A stretch of 64,000 bases of DNA, from the NCBI RefSeq assembly GCF_013167895.1, contig NZ_BLWC01000001.1:1798001-1862000 (forward strand), read 5' to 3'. Source of the stretch: Streptomyces fulvorobeus (lineage in GTDB: Bacteria; Actinomycetota; Actinomycetes; Streptomycetales; Streptomycetaceae). Every line of letters starts with the position of its first letter. The first letter of the stretch is position 1. A model generated the notes under the pieces. It saw only the letters and a program-made list of their open reading frames with translations, was not told the DNA's origin and did no database searches. A program made the position numbers and the translations under genes. Of the stretch, positions 9,031 to 17,902 are shown one piece after another.

Positions 9031-10286
9031 ATGCTGGTCATCCAGAAATACGGAGGGTCCTCGCTTCAGGGCGCGGACCGCATCAGAGCGGTCGCCGAAC
9101 GGGTTCTCACCACCCGGCGCGGCGGCCATGACGTCGTCGTCGTCTGCTCGGCCATGGGCGACACCAGCGACGAACTGATCGGCCTGGCGCGGACGGTCAG
9201 CAGTGACCGCCCTGCCCGGGAGATGGACATGCTCCTCACCTCCGGTGAACGAGTCTCCAACGCGCTGGTGGCGATGGCGGTCCACAACCTGGGGGGCACC
9301 GCCAAGTCGCTGTCGGGGGCACAGGCCGGCATCCATACCGACGGGCACCACGGCTCGGCGCGCATCACCGCCATCGAACCGGTCCGGGTACGCGAGGCGC
9401 TCGACGTGGGGGCCGTGCCCTTCGTGAGCGGCTTCCAGGGAATCTGCCCGCAGAGCGGAGACCTCACGACGCTGGGGCGCGGCGGATCGGACGTCACGGC
9501 AGTGGCCCTGGCCGCCGCGATGAACGCCGACCTGTGCGAGATATACACGGACGTCGAAGGTGTCTACACCGCCGATCCGCGCGTCGTCCCCGCGCCCGCC
9601 GACTGGAAGCTCTGAGCACAGTGGAGATGCTGGAGATGGCCGCCGCCGGGGCGAAGGTTCTGATGCCGCGCTGTGTGGAGTACGCGCACCGTCACGGCGT
9701 TGACGTCCACGTCCGCTCCTCGTTCACGGACCGTCCGGGAACGCTGGTTTCGCATTCGTCGGAGGGTGATTCCATGGAGGGTTCCTGTATCACGGGGGTG
9801 GCTCATCTCAGGTCGGTCGCGCAGATCACCGTGTGTGGGCTCTCGGCGGACCCGAGCGCGACGACCAGCCTGTTCGAAGTTCTCGCCGAGGGGGGAATCC
9901 CGATCGACATGGTGCAGAGATCCCGTTCGGCGGCCGGCCACACGATGGCGTTCACCGTCCCGGCGTCCGACGGGCCACGGGCCACGGACCTGCTGAAGCA
10001 GCGGCGGGAGAACAGCGGTGACGAACACGTGAGCTGTGACCTCACCGTGAGCCAGGTTTCCCTCGTGGGAGTGGGAATCGGCGCCGGGCGGACCAGCATA
10101 GTCGCCCGTCTGTGCCGCACACTCACCGAGGCCGGCATCGACATCGGGCCGATCGCGGCCTCCGAACTGCGTATCTCGCTCCTGTGCCCCGCCGGCCGCC
10201 TCGACGAGGCGGTCCGAGCGCTGCACCGGGACTTCGGCCTGGACGGCGCCACCGAAGGCACTGTCGAAGCGGGAGCGATCCGGTGA
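9031..10286 (+). CDS. lysC: Aspartokinase (one-base frameshift)
   Basis: Catalyses ATP-dependent phosphorylation of aspartate, the first step to lysine, threonine, methionine and homoserine. ATG 9031 has GGAGG at 9015-9020. The kinase domain shows [31 protein letters not shown] and [17 protein letters not shown]. After DPRVVP the frame breaks at the C run 9588-9591; one added C gives [20 protein letters not shown] and a full product of 418 residues, the usual length. Two ACT domains follow. The first lacks part of the common QNVSAAATGRTDISF region and reads [18 protein letters not shown], so feedback control by lysine/threonine may be altered (inference). The stop overlaps the homoserine dehydrogenase start by 4 bp. 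Confidence 0.85.
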
Positions 10287-11623
10287 ACGCCCGGACGGCA
10301 GGAGTGGAACCCTTGGCCCTCAAAGTGGCTGTCCTTGGCTGCGGCGTGGTGGGCACCGAAGTGGTACGCCGGATACATGACGGCCGTGCGGAACTGGCCG
10401 AACGTGTCGGCGCGCCACTGGAACTGGTGGGCATCGCGGTGCGCCACCCGGAGCAGGACAGGGGCCTGGACGTCGATCCGGACCTGTGGACCGACGACGC
10501 CCTGGGGCTGGTCGAACGCGATGACGTCGATATCGTCGTCGAGCTGCTCGGCGGTCTGGAACCCGCTCGCTCCCTGGTCGTCACAGCCATGGCACGCGGG
10601 GCGTCCGTCGTGAGCGCCAACAAGGCGCTGCTGGCAGCGCACGGCCCGCAGCTTCACGCGACGGCCGCGCACCACGGCGTGGACCTGCTGTACGAAGCGG
10701 CCGTGGCGGCAGCAGTCCCGGTCCTCGGCCCGCTGCGCGACTCCCTGTGCGGGGACCGGATCGCCCGGATCACCGGCGTCGTCAACGGAACGACCAACTA
10801 CATCCTCGACCAGATGACGCGCACCGGCGGCGACTACGCCGCAGCCCTGAGCGAAGCGATCGACCGGGGTTACGCCGAGGCGGACCCCTCGGCGGACGTT
10901 GAGGGAACGGACGCGGCGGCCAAAGCGGTGATCCTCGCCTCGCTCGCCTTCCACACCTGGCCCGATCCCGCACGGGTGCACCAGGAGGGGATAACCGGCG
11001 TGACGGCCCAGGACGTCGCGGACGCACGGGCCTGCGGCCGCGTCGTGAAGCTGGTGGCCCTGCTGGAACAGACCTGCGAATCAGACGGCAGCAGACAGGT
11101 ACTGGCCCGGGTCCAACCGACCATGGTGGACCGTCGGCACCCCCTGGCAGACGTCTCAGGAGCAGACAACGCCGTGCTGGTGGAAGCCCACGCGGCCGGA
11201 CTGCTGCTGTTCACAGGGGCCGGCGCGGGCGGCCTCCCCACCTCCGGACCCGTCCTCGGCGACCTGGTGACCGCGGCCCGCCGACGGCTGCAAGGCCGCT
11301 TCCAGAGCGGCCCCCTCGCGCGGCGAGCACCGGCCGGGCCGATCGGCACGCATACCGATCGAGGACTGCGAAGCCGCCACCACCTGCGGATACCGATTCA
11401 AGACCTCACCGCGGCACAGGCCGCGGTAAGCGTGGTACTGGCCCGCGCGAACATCGCCATCACCTCCATACGCACGACCGTGGACGCCCGAGCACTGTTG
11501 ATCCTCACCGCGGATACCGAAGAAACGACACTGCGGCACACCCTGGGCGAGCTCGCAGCACTCCCCTCGGTCAGCGCCATGCCCCGCTCCCTGCCACTGC
11601 TCGACGCACATGAGGACCAGTGA
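10283..11623 (+). CDS. hom: Homoserine dehydrogenase
   Basis: Reduces aspartate-4-semialdehyde to homoserine with NAD(P)H. The GTG start 10283 lies in a GTGA overlap with the aspartokinase stop, so translation is coupled. The 446-residue product has a Rossmann fingerprint VAVLGCGVVGTEVVRR near the N-terminus, the catalytic region GVVNGTTNYILDQMT, GYAEADPSADVEGTDAAAK, and a C-terminal ACT domain (VVLARANIAITSI). No aspartate-semialdehyde dehydrogenase, homoserine kinase or threonine synthase is nearby, so this pair is probably a second copy dedicated to pathway supply. It is followed by the ATP-grasp gene 278 bp downstream. Confidence 0.92.
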   Translation: MNARTAGVEPLALKVAVLGCGVVGTEVVRRIHDGRAELAERVGAPLELVGIAVRHPEQDRGLDVDPDLWTDDALGLVERDDVDIVVELLGGLEPARSLVVTAMARGASVVSANKALLAAHGPQLHATAAHHGVDLLYEAAVAAAVPVLGPLRDSLCGDRIARITGVVNGTTNYILDQMTRTGGDYAAALSEAIDRGYAEADPSADVEGTDAAAKAVILASLAFHTWPDPARVHQEGITGVTAQDVADARACGRVVKLVALLEQTCESDGSRQVLARVQPTMVDRRHPLADVSGADNAVLVEAHAAGLLLFTGAGAGGLPTSGPVLGDLVTAARRRLQGRFQSGPLARRAPAGPIGTHTDRGLRSRHHLRIPIQDLTAAQAAVSVVLARANIAITSIRTTVDARALLILTADTEETTLRHTLGELAALPSVSAMPRSLPLLDAHEDQ

Positions 11624-11901
11624 CCTTCGAACCCCGCTCCTTCCCTCAGCCCCACCCTGATCCCGGACAACGGCTCGCCGACGCCCCATGCCGGCTCGAC
11701 GGCCTGCACCCTTCCCTGACGCCCGCACCGGCCGGAGCCACGAGCAGTGCGCCGTGGGCGGCGGACAGCGCGGTCGCCTCGCGGCCCTGGCCCCGACTTC
11801 GACGGGGGGCAAGCGCCACACCCCCGCCCCGACCACAACTTCCCTAGGAGATGCCCGATTCCGGCGGATGACCTGCATGGATTCCAGAGGAAGGCACGCT
11901 C

Positions 11902-12816
11902 ATGAACACCCGTCAAACCTTCGACGTCGCGTACATCACTTACGCCGGGCACGATCCTGACCGTCTGGCAGTCCTACAGGCACTCCGGCGCAGAGGACTC
12001 ACCTCGAAAGCCGTCCGCTGGTCGGATGACGACGTCGACTGGGCGACCTACCGCGTCGCGCTCCTGCGCAGCGCGTGGGACTACCCCGCCCACCGGAGCG
12101 AGTTTCTCGAACGGATGCACGACGCCGACGAAGAATGCGTCCTCATGAACCCGTTCGCCATTCTGGAATGGAACACAGACAAACGGTACCTGCGGACCCT
12201 CGAAGAGCAGGGCGTACCAGTGGTTCCGACGAATTGGCTGACCGCCGATCCTGCCCTGACCGACACCGAAGCCGCCCGGGAAATCCCGGACGGACCCCAG
12301 GACGTGGTGGTCAAGCCCTCCGTCGGCGCCGGCGGACGCCACTGTCTGCGCACCGGCGACCGCGCCCGCGCCCGTGCTTACGCGGTATCCCTCGCACGTC
12401 GCGGAGACCATGTCCTCATCCAGCCCTACATGACGTCCGTCGAAGGCGAGGGCGAGACCTCCCTCATCTACCTCGGTGGCACCTACAGCCACGCCATCCG
12501 GCGAAGCGACTCCTACCTCGGTCCGGAGACTCAGGTGCCCGACCTGATGGTCCCCGGAGGAGACGGGGTGGGTCCCATCCAGACCCACGAACCTTCGGAC
12601 GACCAGCTCGAAGTCGCTGAAAGCGCACTGACCGCCGTCCCGGGGCGTGCCGCGGACCTGGCCTACGCGCGTATCGACCTGATCACCGACGCCACCGGAA
12701 ATCCGTGTGTGACCGAAGTCGAGTTGGCCGAACCCTTCCTCTTCCTCGACCACTCCCCCGGTGGAGCGGACTCACTCGCCCTCGTTGTGTCCGAGGCAGT
12801 CCGGACGAGGACCTGA
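11902..12816 (+). CDS. ATP-grasp ligase (DcsG/glutathione-synthetase-like)
   Basis: A 304-residue ATP-grasp enzyme. Visible parts are the N-terminal FDVAYITYAGHDPDR, ALLRSAWDYPAHRSEFL, the substrate loop KRYLRTLEEQGVPVVPTNWL, the glycine-rich VVVKPSVGAGGRHCLR, IQPYMTSVEGEGETSLIYL, and the metal-binding TEVELAEPFLFLDH. This layout is like DcsG of cycloserine biosynthesis and related small ATP-grasp proteins that couple a carboxylate to an amine. In this context homoserine or a derivative is a reasonable substrate, but that is inference. ATG 11902 is preceded by AGAGGAAGG. A short gap separates it from the next gene on the same strand. Confidence 0.85.
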   Translation: MNTRQTFDVAYITYAGHDPDRLAVLQALRRRGLTSKAVRWSDDDVDWATYRVALLRSAWDYPAHRSEFLERMHDADEECVLMNPFAILEWNTDKRYLRTLEEQGVPVVPTNWLTADPALTDTEAAREIPDGPQDVVVKPSVGAGGRHCLRTGDRARARAYAVSLARRGDHVLIQPYMTSVEGEGETSLIYLGGTYSHAIRRSDSYLGPETQVPDLMVPGGDGVGPIQTHEPSDDQLEVAESALTAVPGRAADLAYARIDLITDATGNPCVTEVELAEPFLFLDHSPGGADSLALVVSEAVRTRT

Positions 12817-12969
12817 ACCATCACGAGCATTCCCCCTGTGCACAACCACTGGGATCACGAGGAAGCTCCCTTCAGCGGGGACACCGTTTCCTCGAATACA
12901 CCAGGGTGATCGTATTTTCCGGCAAGGTTATCGAACGCCGAAACACACCTGCCGATCGGAGCGAGATCA

Positions 12970-13443
12970 ATGCGAAATCCGAATGCCTTCCTGAACGGCA
13001 CCGCAGTTGTCGACTCGGGCGGCCTCTACCACATCGTCAACTGCCATACCCGAGAAGCCGCGAGGCTGAACAGAATGGCGCTGACCGGCACACTGCGCCT
13101 CCTCGCACCCACAGTGGCGTTCTCCGACTGCTGCGCCATGAGGAAGTGCTGGGACACCGAGTGCGTCACCGATGACGGCACCCATGCGTCCGACACGCTA
13201 CGGGAATTTCACGCCCGCCGCGGCGTAGAGATCATCCAGCCATCCGTCGAATTCGCATTGACGGCAGGAAAGCTGTACGAGCACTGCATCGCCCAGCACG
13301 TCATGGGATCCGAAGTGCTGAGCTCCTGTCACGCGGCGCTACTGGCCGACCGGGAAGGAATTCCTCTCGTCTCCGTCAATGAGACGCGCTACTGTTACGT
13401 ACCGATTTCCGGCATGGATTCCATGCAGGTCCACTTCGTCTGA
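12970..13443 (+). CDS. PIN-domain-like protein, function unknown
   Basis: ATG 12970 is preceded by GGAGCGAG. The 157-residue protein has an N-terminal strand with an Asp (TAVVDSGGLYHIVN), a middle helix with LREFHARRGVEIIQPS, and a C-terminal SSCHAALLADREGIPLVSVN. This order recalls PIN-fold nucleases, where the last motif usually reads D-A-x-x-x-A-x-x-x-G-x-P-L-V. Some acidic metal ligands of true PIN nucleases seem absent, so it may be an inactive or divergent member. It has several Cys (SDCCAMRKCW). No antitoxin-like partner is adjacent. It ends the cluster; the next gene converges on it. Local GC is lower than in neighbours. Confidence 0.6.
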   Translation: MRNPNAFLNGTAVVDSGGLYHIVNCHTREAARLNRMALTGTLRLLAPTVAFSDCCAMRKCWDTECVTDDGTHASDTLREFHARRGVEIIQPSVEFALTAGKLYEHCIAQHVMGSEVLSSCHAALLADREGIPLVSVNETRYCYVPISGMDSMQVHFV

Positions 13444-13659
13444 AACACCATCGGGACGATCCTGAGACGAAGATCACGTCTGTGCGTTCTCATTCTTCTC
13501 GTAGTAGCGAGAGCGATCTGAGTTGCAGTGCTCTGGGGGCTGAATGGAGTCGGTTCCAGCCGTGCCCCGAGAAGGCATTGATCCGTGTTCCTTGAGTGGA
13601 ATCACCACGCCAACGACGAGGGGCCCTGTGTCGTCACCGCACCCGCTGACCAGTCTTTT

Positions 13660-14898
13660 TTACCTCTCAGCGCAGACTGAAAAAGACTCGCTCAGATTGT
13701 TCAGGACCTCCAGCCAGTGATCTCCAATCTCATGTGCGGTTGGCAGCGCCATATCGTATACGATAGTCAGGCGTGCGGTTTCCTCGTAACTGGTCATTGC
13801 AGTGTAAAGGAGGACTTTTTCGGCGAGATCCGTGAACAGTGCCGCACGCACGGCGGGTTTTCCCTGATGAACCAGGCGTGGCCCGAAGTCCATGTGCGAT
13901 AACCACGCTCCAACTGTGCTCGATTGACGAGCCACTGCGCGTGCGCCCATTTTTGGTGGAATGTTCGAAACAAGGAGACGTGCAGCGTCACGACGCCGGG
14001 ACAGGCGCAGTCGCATAGTCTGTTCAATGACTTCATTCACGGCGGCACTGGCTGAACTTTCGTCACACGGCAGGAGGATGGGAGCAGCTACCACGGCATT
14101 GAGTAGCCGATACTCCTCGCCCTTTTTCCGAGTAGACATGGGCATTTTGATCGGCAAGGGTGGAAGATTGGCGCCCGTCAGCACTCCATGCCACTGACGG
14201 ATGGCGTAAGCGAGACTTCCGAGATATACATCATTGACAGTTCCGCCAAACATGCGAGCGAGAGCGCGCAACTGAATCAGTGAAAAATCCATGTGCTCCA
14301 AACGGTGATCTCCGGACGGAAGAATATTGAATGCTCCCACATTTGCGGACGGTCTTCTTCTGGGAATGATTTCCTTGATCAATCCGCCCACTCCTCGCAG
14401 AGCTGGAAGGGCGGGACGGTAGGCTCGCGGACCACCCTGAGGATGGTCCGCGAGTAACTTGCGCGCGATGTAGGCCGCCGCCACACCGTCTTGAAGTGCA
14501 TGATCGGCTCTGTAGCACAGCGTGTAAAGGCCGCCCCCCCTACGGATGAGCCATACATCCCAGGAAGGATGTGGAGCTGCTGGTAGAGGTCGGGCGAGCA
14601 TCTGCCGCCCGATTTCGGATGCGTCATGCCCCTCGGACAGGTCCAGTTCGTGGACATGCGCAGCTAGGCTGACCTCTCCTACGCTATGCGCTGCAGTGCC
14701 ATTCCCGCTAACTCGAAAGCGAAGCGATGGAACGGTCGGGTAACGTTCCCCTACCCTGCGGCTCAGTGATTCCAGGGTGGGTGGCAACCCCTGAAAGTCA
14801 AACATGTATCCAACGGGCAGGGGGCGCCCTGCGCCTTGTCGGATAGCCAGATCCACAGCCCGCAGGCGTACTGATGAGACGGATGTCCGGAGGGGCAC
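13660..14898 (-). CDS. WS/DGAT-like acyltransferase
   Basis: A protein of about 412 residues of the wax-ester synthase/diacylglycerol acyltransferase fold, related to condensation domains. The family HHxxxDG motif appears as ADHALQDGVAAAYI, with the first His replaced by Asp. Later family motifs are seen in FGGTVNDVYLGSLAYAIRQW and in LPIKMPMSTR. GTG 14898 is chosen because GAAAGG lies 6 bp upstream and the family-like VRLRAVDLAIR follows shortly. Base composition is less GC-biased than nearby genes. It could move a fatty acyl chain from CoA or ACP onto an alcohol, fitting the lipid cluster. The missing His may lower or change activity. Confidence 0.75.
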   Translation of the reverse strand: MPLRTSVSSVRLRAVDLAIRQGAGRPLPVGYMFDFQGLPPTLESLSRRVGERYPTVPSLRFRVSGNGTAAHSVGEVSLAAHVHELDLSEGHDASEIGRQMLARPLPAAPHPSWDVWLIRRGGGLYTLCYRADHALQDGVAAAYIARKLLADHPQGGPRAYRPALPALRGVGGLIKEIIPRRRPSANVGAFNILPSGDHRLEHMDFSLIQLRALARMFGGTVNDVYLGSLAYAIRQWHGVLTGANLPPLPIKMPMSTRKKGEEYRLLNAVVAAPILLPCDESSASAAVNEVIEQTMRLRLSRRRDAARLLVSNIPPKMGARAVARQSSTVGAWLSHMDFGPRLVHQGKPAVRAALFTDLAEKVLLYTAMTSYEETARLTIVYDMALPTAHEIGDHWLEVLNNLSESFSVCAER

Positions 14899-15054
14899 AG
14901 GTGACCTTTCAGGAACAACACTGATGGTCAAGGCGCTGCTCAACGGCCAACGGTATTCACCGTTCCGATGTGTGGAGAGTTTTCGGTGATGTATGGCCAT
15001 GCCGTTTGTGGCGACCGATTCGGGCTTGGAACCGTCGTGAACGGAGCCCAGTGT

Positions 15055-15200
15055 GTGCTTTCTCTGGGTCGAATGCGCGGGCCCGCAGGACAGTCAGGCA
15101 GGCATGGGCGGCGATGGCAAGGATGGTTCGTCGGTGCCAGGCGGGGCAGCGACGGACCTGGTAGTCGTCCAGACCGTATTCCTGCTTTGACGAGAAACTG
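15055..15200 (-). pseudogene. IS701-family transposase remnant, C-terminal piece
   Basis: On the minus strand one frame reads QEYGLDDYQVRRCPAWHR then TILAIAAHACLTVLRARA. This matches the end of IS701-family transposases, where GLDHYQVRxxxxWYRHxTLAxxAHAxLxV is typical. The upstream transposase is missing and no start exists. It lies between the acyltransferase and the ketosynthase, at the left edge of the Ole block. A second IS701 fragment lies at the right edge (31890-32340). The rest of 14899-15240 holds nothing else recognisable. Confidence 0.65.
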
Positions 15201-15240
15201 GCCCCCGGCCGCTGACCACCTGAGCTCGGGTGTCTGACCC

Positions 15241-16464
15241 TCAGGGGGCAGTCATCGCCAGGACGACGTTGTGGCCGCCGAAGCCGAAGGAGTGGCTGAC
15301 CGCAGCGCGGACAGCTTGTCGGCGGGGTTCCTTGGTCACGCAGTCGATGTCGAATTCGCGTGCGGGAGCGTCGGTGTTGGCGATCGGGGGCACTAGCTGA
15401 TGCTGGATGGTCAGCACAGTCAGGGCTGCTTCGATGGCTCCTGCGGCGCCCAGGCTGTGTCCGAGTACGCCTTTGGACGCGGTGACAGAGGGGCGGTGCG
15501 CCAGGACGCGGGAGATCAGGGTCGCTTCCGTCGCGTCGTTCAGCGGCGTTGAGGTGCCATGGGCGTTGACGTGGTCGATGTCCTGAGGGGACAGACCCGC
15601 GTCCAGAAGGGCGGCGCGCAGAGCCGCTTCCGCGCCGGCTGCATCGTCAGGCGGAGCGGTGGGGTGATGGGCGTCGGAGCTGCTCCCACAGCCGGCAAGC
15701 ATTGCCCGTGGTCGCGCGCCGCGGGCCCGGGCGTCGTCTGCCCGTTCCAGGACGAGCATTCCGGCGCCCTCTGCCATGACGAAACCGTCCCGGTCGGGGG
15801 CGAAGGGGCGGGATGCGCCGGTGATGTCGTCGATGCGGGTGGACAGGGCGCCCATACGGAGGAAGCCGGCGGTGGCAACAGGGCTGACTGCGGCCTCCGT
15901 GCCCCCCGCGACGGCGATGTCGCAGGCGCCGGCGGTAAGCATGTCCCGGGCGACGCTCAGTGCGCTGGCGCCGGAGGCACAGGCGGTGGTGACGCCCAGG
16001 CTGGTCCCCCGGGCGTCCAGGTCGATCGACACCTCTCCCGCCGCCAGGTTGGGGATGATCAGAGGGATGGACAGAGGGGAGATCATGTCCACCCCGTGCC
16101 GCTCGAGTCGCAGTGTCTGTTCTTCGAACTTGGCCGTACCGCCAAATCCGCAGCCTACGACGACAGCGACGCGGGTACCGTCCCAGGAGCGGGGATCGAG
16201 TCCGGCGTCCTGCACGGCCTCACGCGCAGCGAGGATGGCCAGCTTCACGAATCGGCCCATCCGCCATGACTTGCGTCCGATGCCCCGCTCCAGCTGCTCC
16301 AGGCCGCGCACGCGGCAGGAGAAGTCGATAGGAATCGCGGAGAGCTCGGGGTCCTTGGCGGCGGTCGAACGACCCCGGCACACCGCGTGCCAGGTGTCGA
16401 TGGTCCCGTTGCCTGCGGGAGTGAGGAGGCCGAGACCGGTGACAGCGATGGCGGCCCGCTTCAC
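15241..16464 (-). CDS. Beta-ketoacyl-ACP synthase II (FabF type)
   Basis: A 407-residue condensing enzyme that adds a malonyl-derived C2 unit to an acyl-ACP. The catalytic triad is complete: Cys about 162 in TTACASGAS, His in NAHGTSTPLND and His in GVLGHSLGAAGAIEA. The C-terminal SFGFGGHN is also normal. GTG 16464 overlaps the ACP stop (GTGA), so it is translationally coupled to that ACP. It is paralogous to the FabF-type gene at 29482. The run ACP-KS with an OleA-like gene upstream suggests a dedicated chain-elongation unit. Confidence 0.93.
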   Translation of the reverse strand: MKRAAIAVTGLGLLTPAGNGTIDTWHAVCRGRSTAAKDPELSAIPIDFSCRVRGLEQLERGIGRKSWRMGRFVKLAILAAREAVQDAGLDPRSWDGTRVAVVVGCGFGGTAKFEEQTLRLERHGVDMISPLSIPLIIPNLAAGEVSIDLDARGTSLGVTTACASGASALSVARDMLTAGACDIAVAGGTEAAVSPVATAGFLRMGALSTRIDDITGASRPFAPDRDGFVMAEGAGMLVLERADDARARGARPRAMLAGCGSSSDAHHPTAPPDDAAGAEAALRAALLDAGLSPQDIDHVNAHGTSTPLNDATEATLISRVLAHRPSVTASKGVLGHSLGAAGAIEAALTVLTIQHQLVPPIANTDAPAREFDIDCVTKEPRRQAVRAAVSHSFGFGGHNVVLAMTAP

Positions 16465-16718
16465 GGGGTGGCCACTGTTTCGGTCTGCCGTGCCTGCAGG
16501 TAGGCGACGATTTCCGTGAGGGTGGTGGCTTTGGTCGCGTCTTCGGCCTCGACCTTCACTCCGGTGCGTTCCTGCAGGATGAGGATGAACTCGGCCAGAG
16601 CCAGGGAGTCCATGTCGAGTTCTTCCAGTGTCGCGTCGGGTCGGATGAGGTCATCGGGGATGTTGAACATGGTGAGGGCGGCGCGCACGGCTTCGAAGAG
16701 GTGAGTCCTGTCGGACAA
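16461..16718 (-). CDS. Acyl carrier protein
   Basis: An 85-residue ACP of three or four helices. The phosphopantetheine Ser is in LEELDMDSLALAEFI. The TTG start 16718 is chosen because GAAAGGAA lies about 6 bp upstream and it gives the normal ACP length. The next start upstream adds a basic tail with no family support. It lies between the OleA-like gene and the FabF-type gene in the same direction and overlaps the latter by 4 bp. Confidence 0.9.
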   Translation of the reverse strand: MSDRTHLFEAVRAALTMFNIPDDLIRPDATLEELDMDSLALAEFILILQERTGVKVEAEDATKATTLTEIVAYLQARQTETVATP

Positions 16719-16812
16719 GAGGGGTTCCTTTCGCAGGGCCGTCCGGCGTACCCGGGCGGATTGACGGTGGCTGGGTATGTACCGGTGTTCCAACGGATGG
16801 AGGGCTGATGGT

Positions 16813-17808
16813 TCACCACTGGATCAGGGCAAGGCCGGCGCTCGCGCCGCTGGCGAGTCCGAACAGAGCCACCAGGTCGTTGTCCCGCAGCCGTCCGCTG
16901 TCGACGGACTCGGCGAGTTGAAGCGGCAGGCTGGCCGTGGCCACATTCCCGTAGCGGGGGAAGGTGGAGATGACCTTGTCCGCAGGAATGCCCAGAGCGT
17001 CGCAGAAAGTCTCGGTGAAGGCGACGGACGCCTGGTGGACACAGACTGCTGCCAGGTCGTCCACTTTGACGCCCATGGAGTGCAGGGCTTCCAGACCAAC
17101 TGCCACCATTTCGGCAAAGGAGGCCAGGAGGGCGTCGGAGTCGACGCGCAGTGTGGCCGGCCGGCCGTCGCCGAAGAAGGGGTTGACGAGGGTGGCGGCT
17201 TGCCAGCCGGCGGAGTTCGCCACGAAGTGTGTTCCCAGCACGCCTGGTGTCGCGCTCGCTTCCATCAGCAAGGCTGCCCCCATGTCGCCCATGGTCAGTC
17301 CTGGCAGACTCAAGGCCAGATTCCAGCGGTCGGGCGCGTCCCAGCAGGACAGTCGGCTGACCGTTTCGCCCGTGACCACCAGGACGCGTTCGTACTGCCC
17401 GTCGCGAATGAGGGCGTCGGCGAGCTGGAGGGCGTTGAGCACGCCGTTGCACGCGTTCCTCACGTCGAAGACCGGGGCGGTGACACCGAGCTTGGCGGCG
17501 ACGATATGGGAGGTCGCCGGCTCCTCCATGTCCGAGCAGACCGAGGCGAAGATGAGCAGGTCGACGGCGTCGGCGGCGAGCCCCGCGCGGTCCAGGACCT
17601 GCCCCGCGGCCGCGGCCGCGAGGTCCGAGGGCCAGGTGTCGGCCGGTGCTACGCACCGCTCTTCCAGCCCGTACATCCGGTCCAATACCCCAGGCACCAC
17701 CAGCAGATGAGGATTCTGCGCGCGCAGCCGCTCCTCGATCTCCTGACCGCTCTGCCGTCCGTCGGGGATGTGGACAACAACCTCGCGAATGCGGCTGAAG
17801 ACGGTCAT
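16813..17808 (-). CDS. OleA-like thiolase-fold synthase (FabH superfamily)
   Basis: A 331-residue condensing enzyme. Cys 120 in DVRNACNGV, His in AVCVHQASVAF and Asn in PRYGNVATASLP form the catalytic set. It carries CSDMEEPATSHIV about 25 residues before the Cys, which may correspond to the region of the catalytic Glu of Xanthomonas OleA. It is clearly paralogous to the OleA gene at 26376-27389: both begin IREV-V--PDGRQS and share MYGL/LYGL, SDMEEPAT and FDV-NACN. Two OleA-like proteins recall the LstA/LstB and NltA/NltB pairs of beta-lactone pathways. Whether the two here form a heterodimer is inference. It is divergent from the AurF-type gene across about 94 bp. Confidence 0.85.
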   Translation of the reverse strand: MTVFSRIREVVVHIPDGRQSGQEIEERLRAQNPHLLVVPGVLDRMYGLEERCVAPADTWPSDLAAAAAGQVLDRAGLAADAVDLLIFASVCSDMEEPATSHIVAAKLGVTAPVFDVRNACNGVLNALQLADALIRDGQYERVLVVTGETVSRLSCWDAPDRWNLALSLPGLTMGDMGAALLMEASATPGVLGTHFVANSAGWQAATLVNPFFGDGRPATLRVDSDALLASFAEMVAVGLEALHSMGVKVDDLAAVCVHQASVAFTETFCDALGIPADKVISTFPRYGNVATASLPLQLAESVDSGRLRDNDLVALFGLASGASAGLALIQW

Positions 17809-17902
17809 GGTCGCTTTCTATCGGTTGTTGCCGGTTCAGGATCCGAGGATATAACGTTGAGCAACGATTGAACACCATACGTGACGAAGCGGGTGGCGGG
17901 TC

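Noticed and set aside
5966..10286. Calling the GS-like and aspartokinase genes pseudogenes
   Set aside because: Each has one break in a C run and full family sequence on both sides; the same artefact recurs in six other genes.
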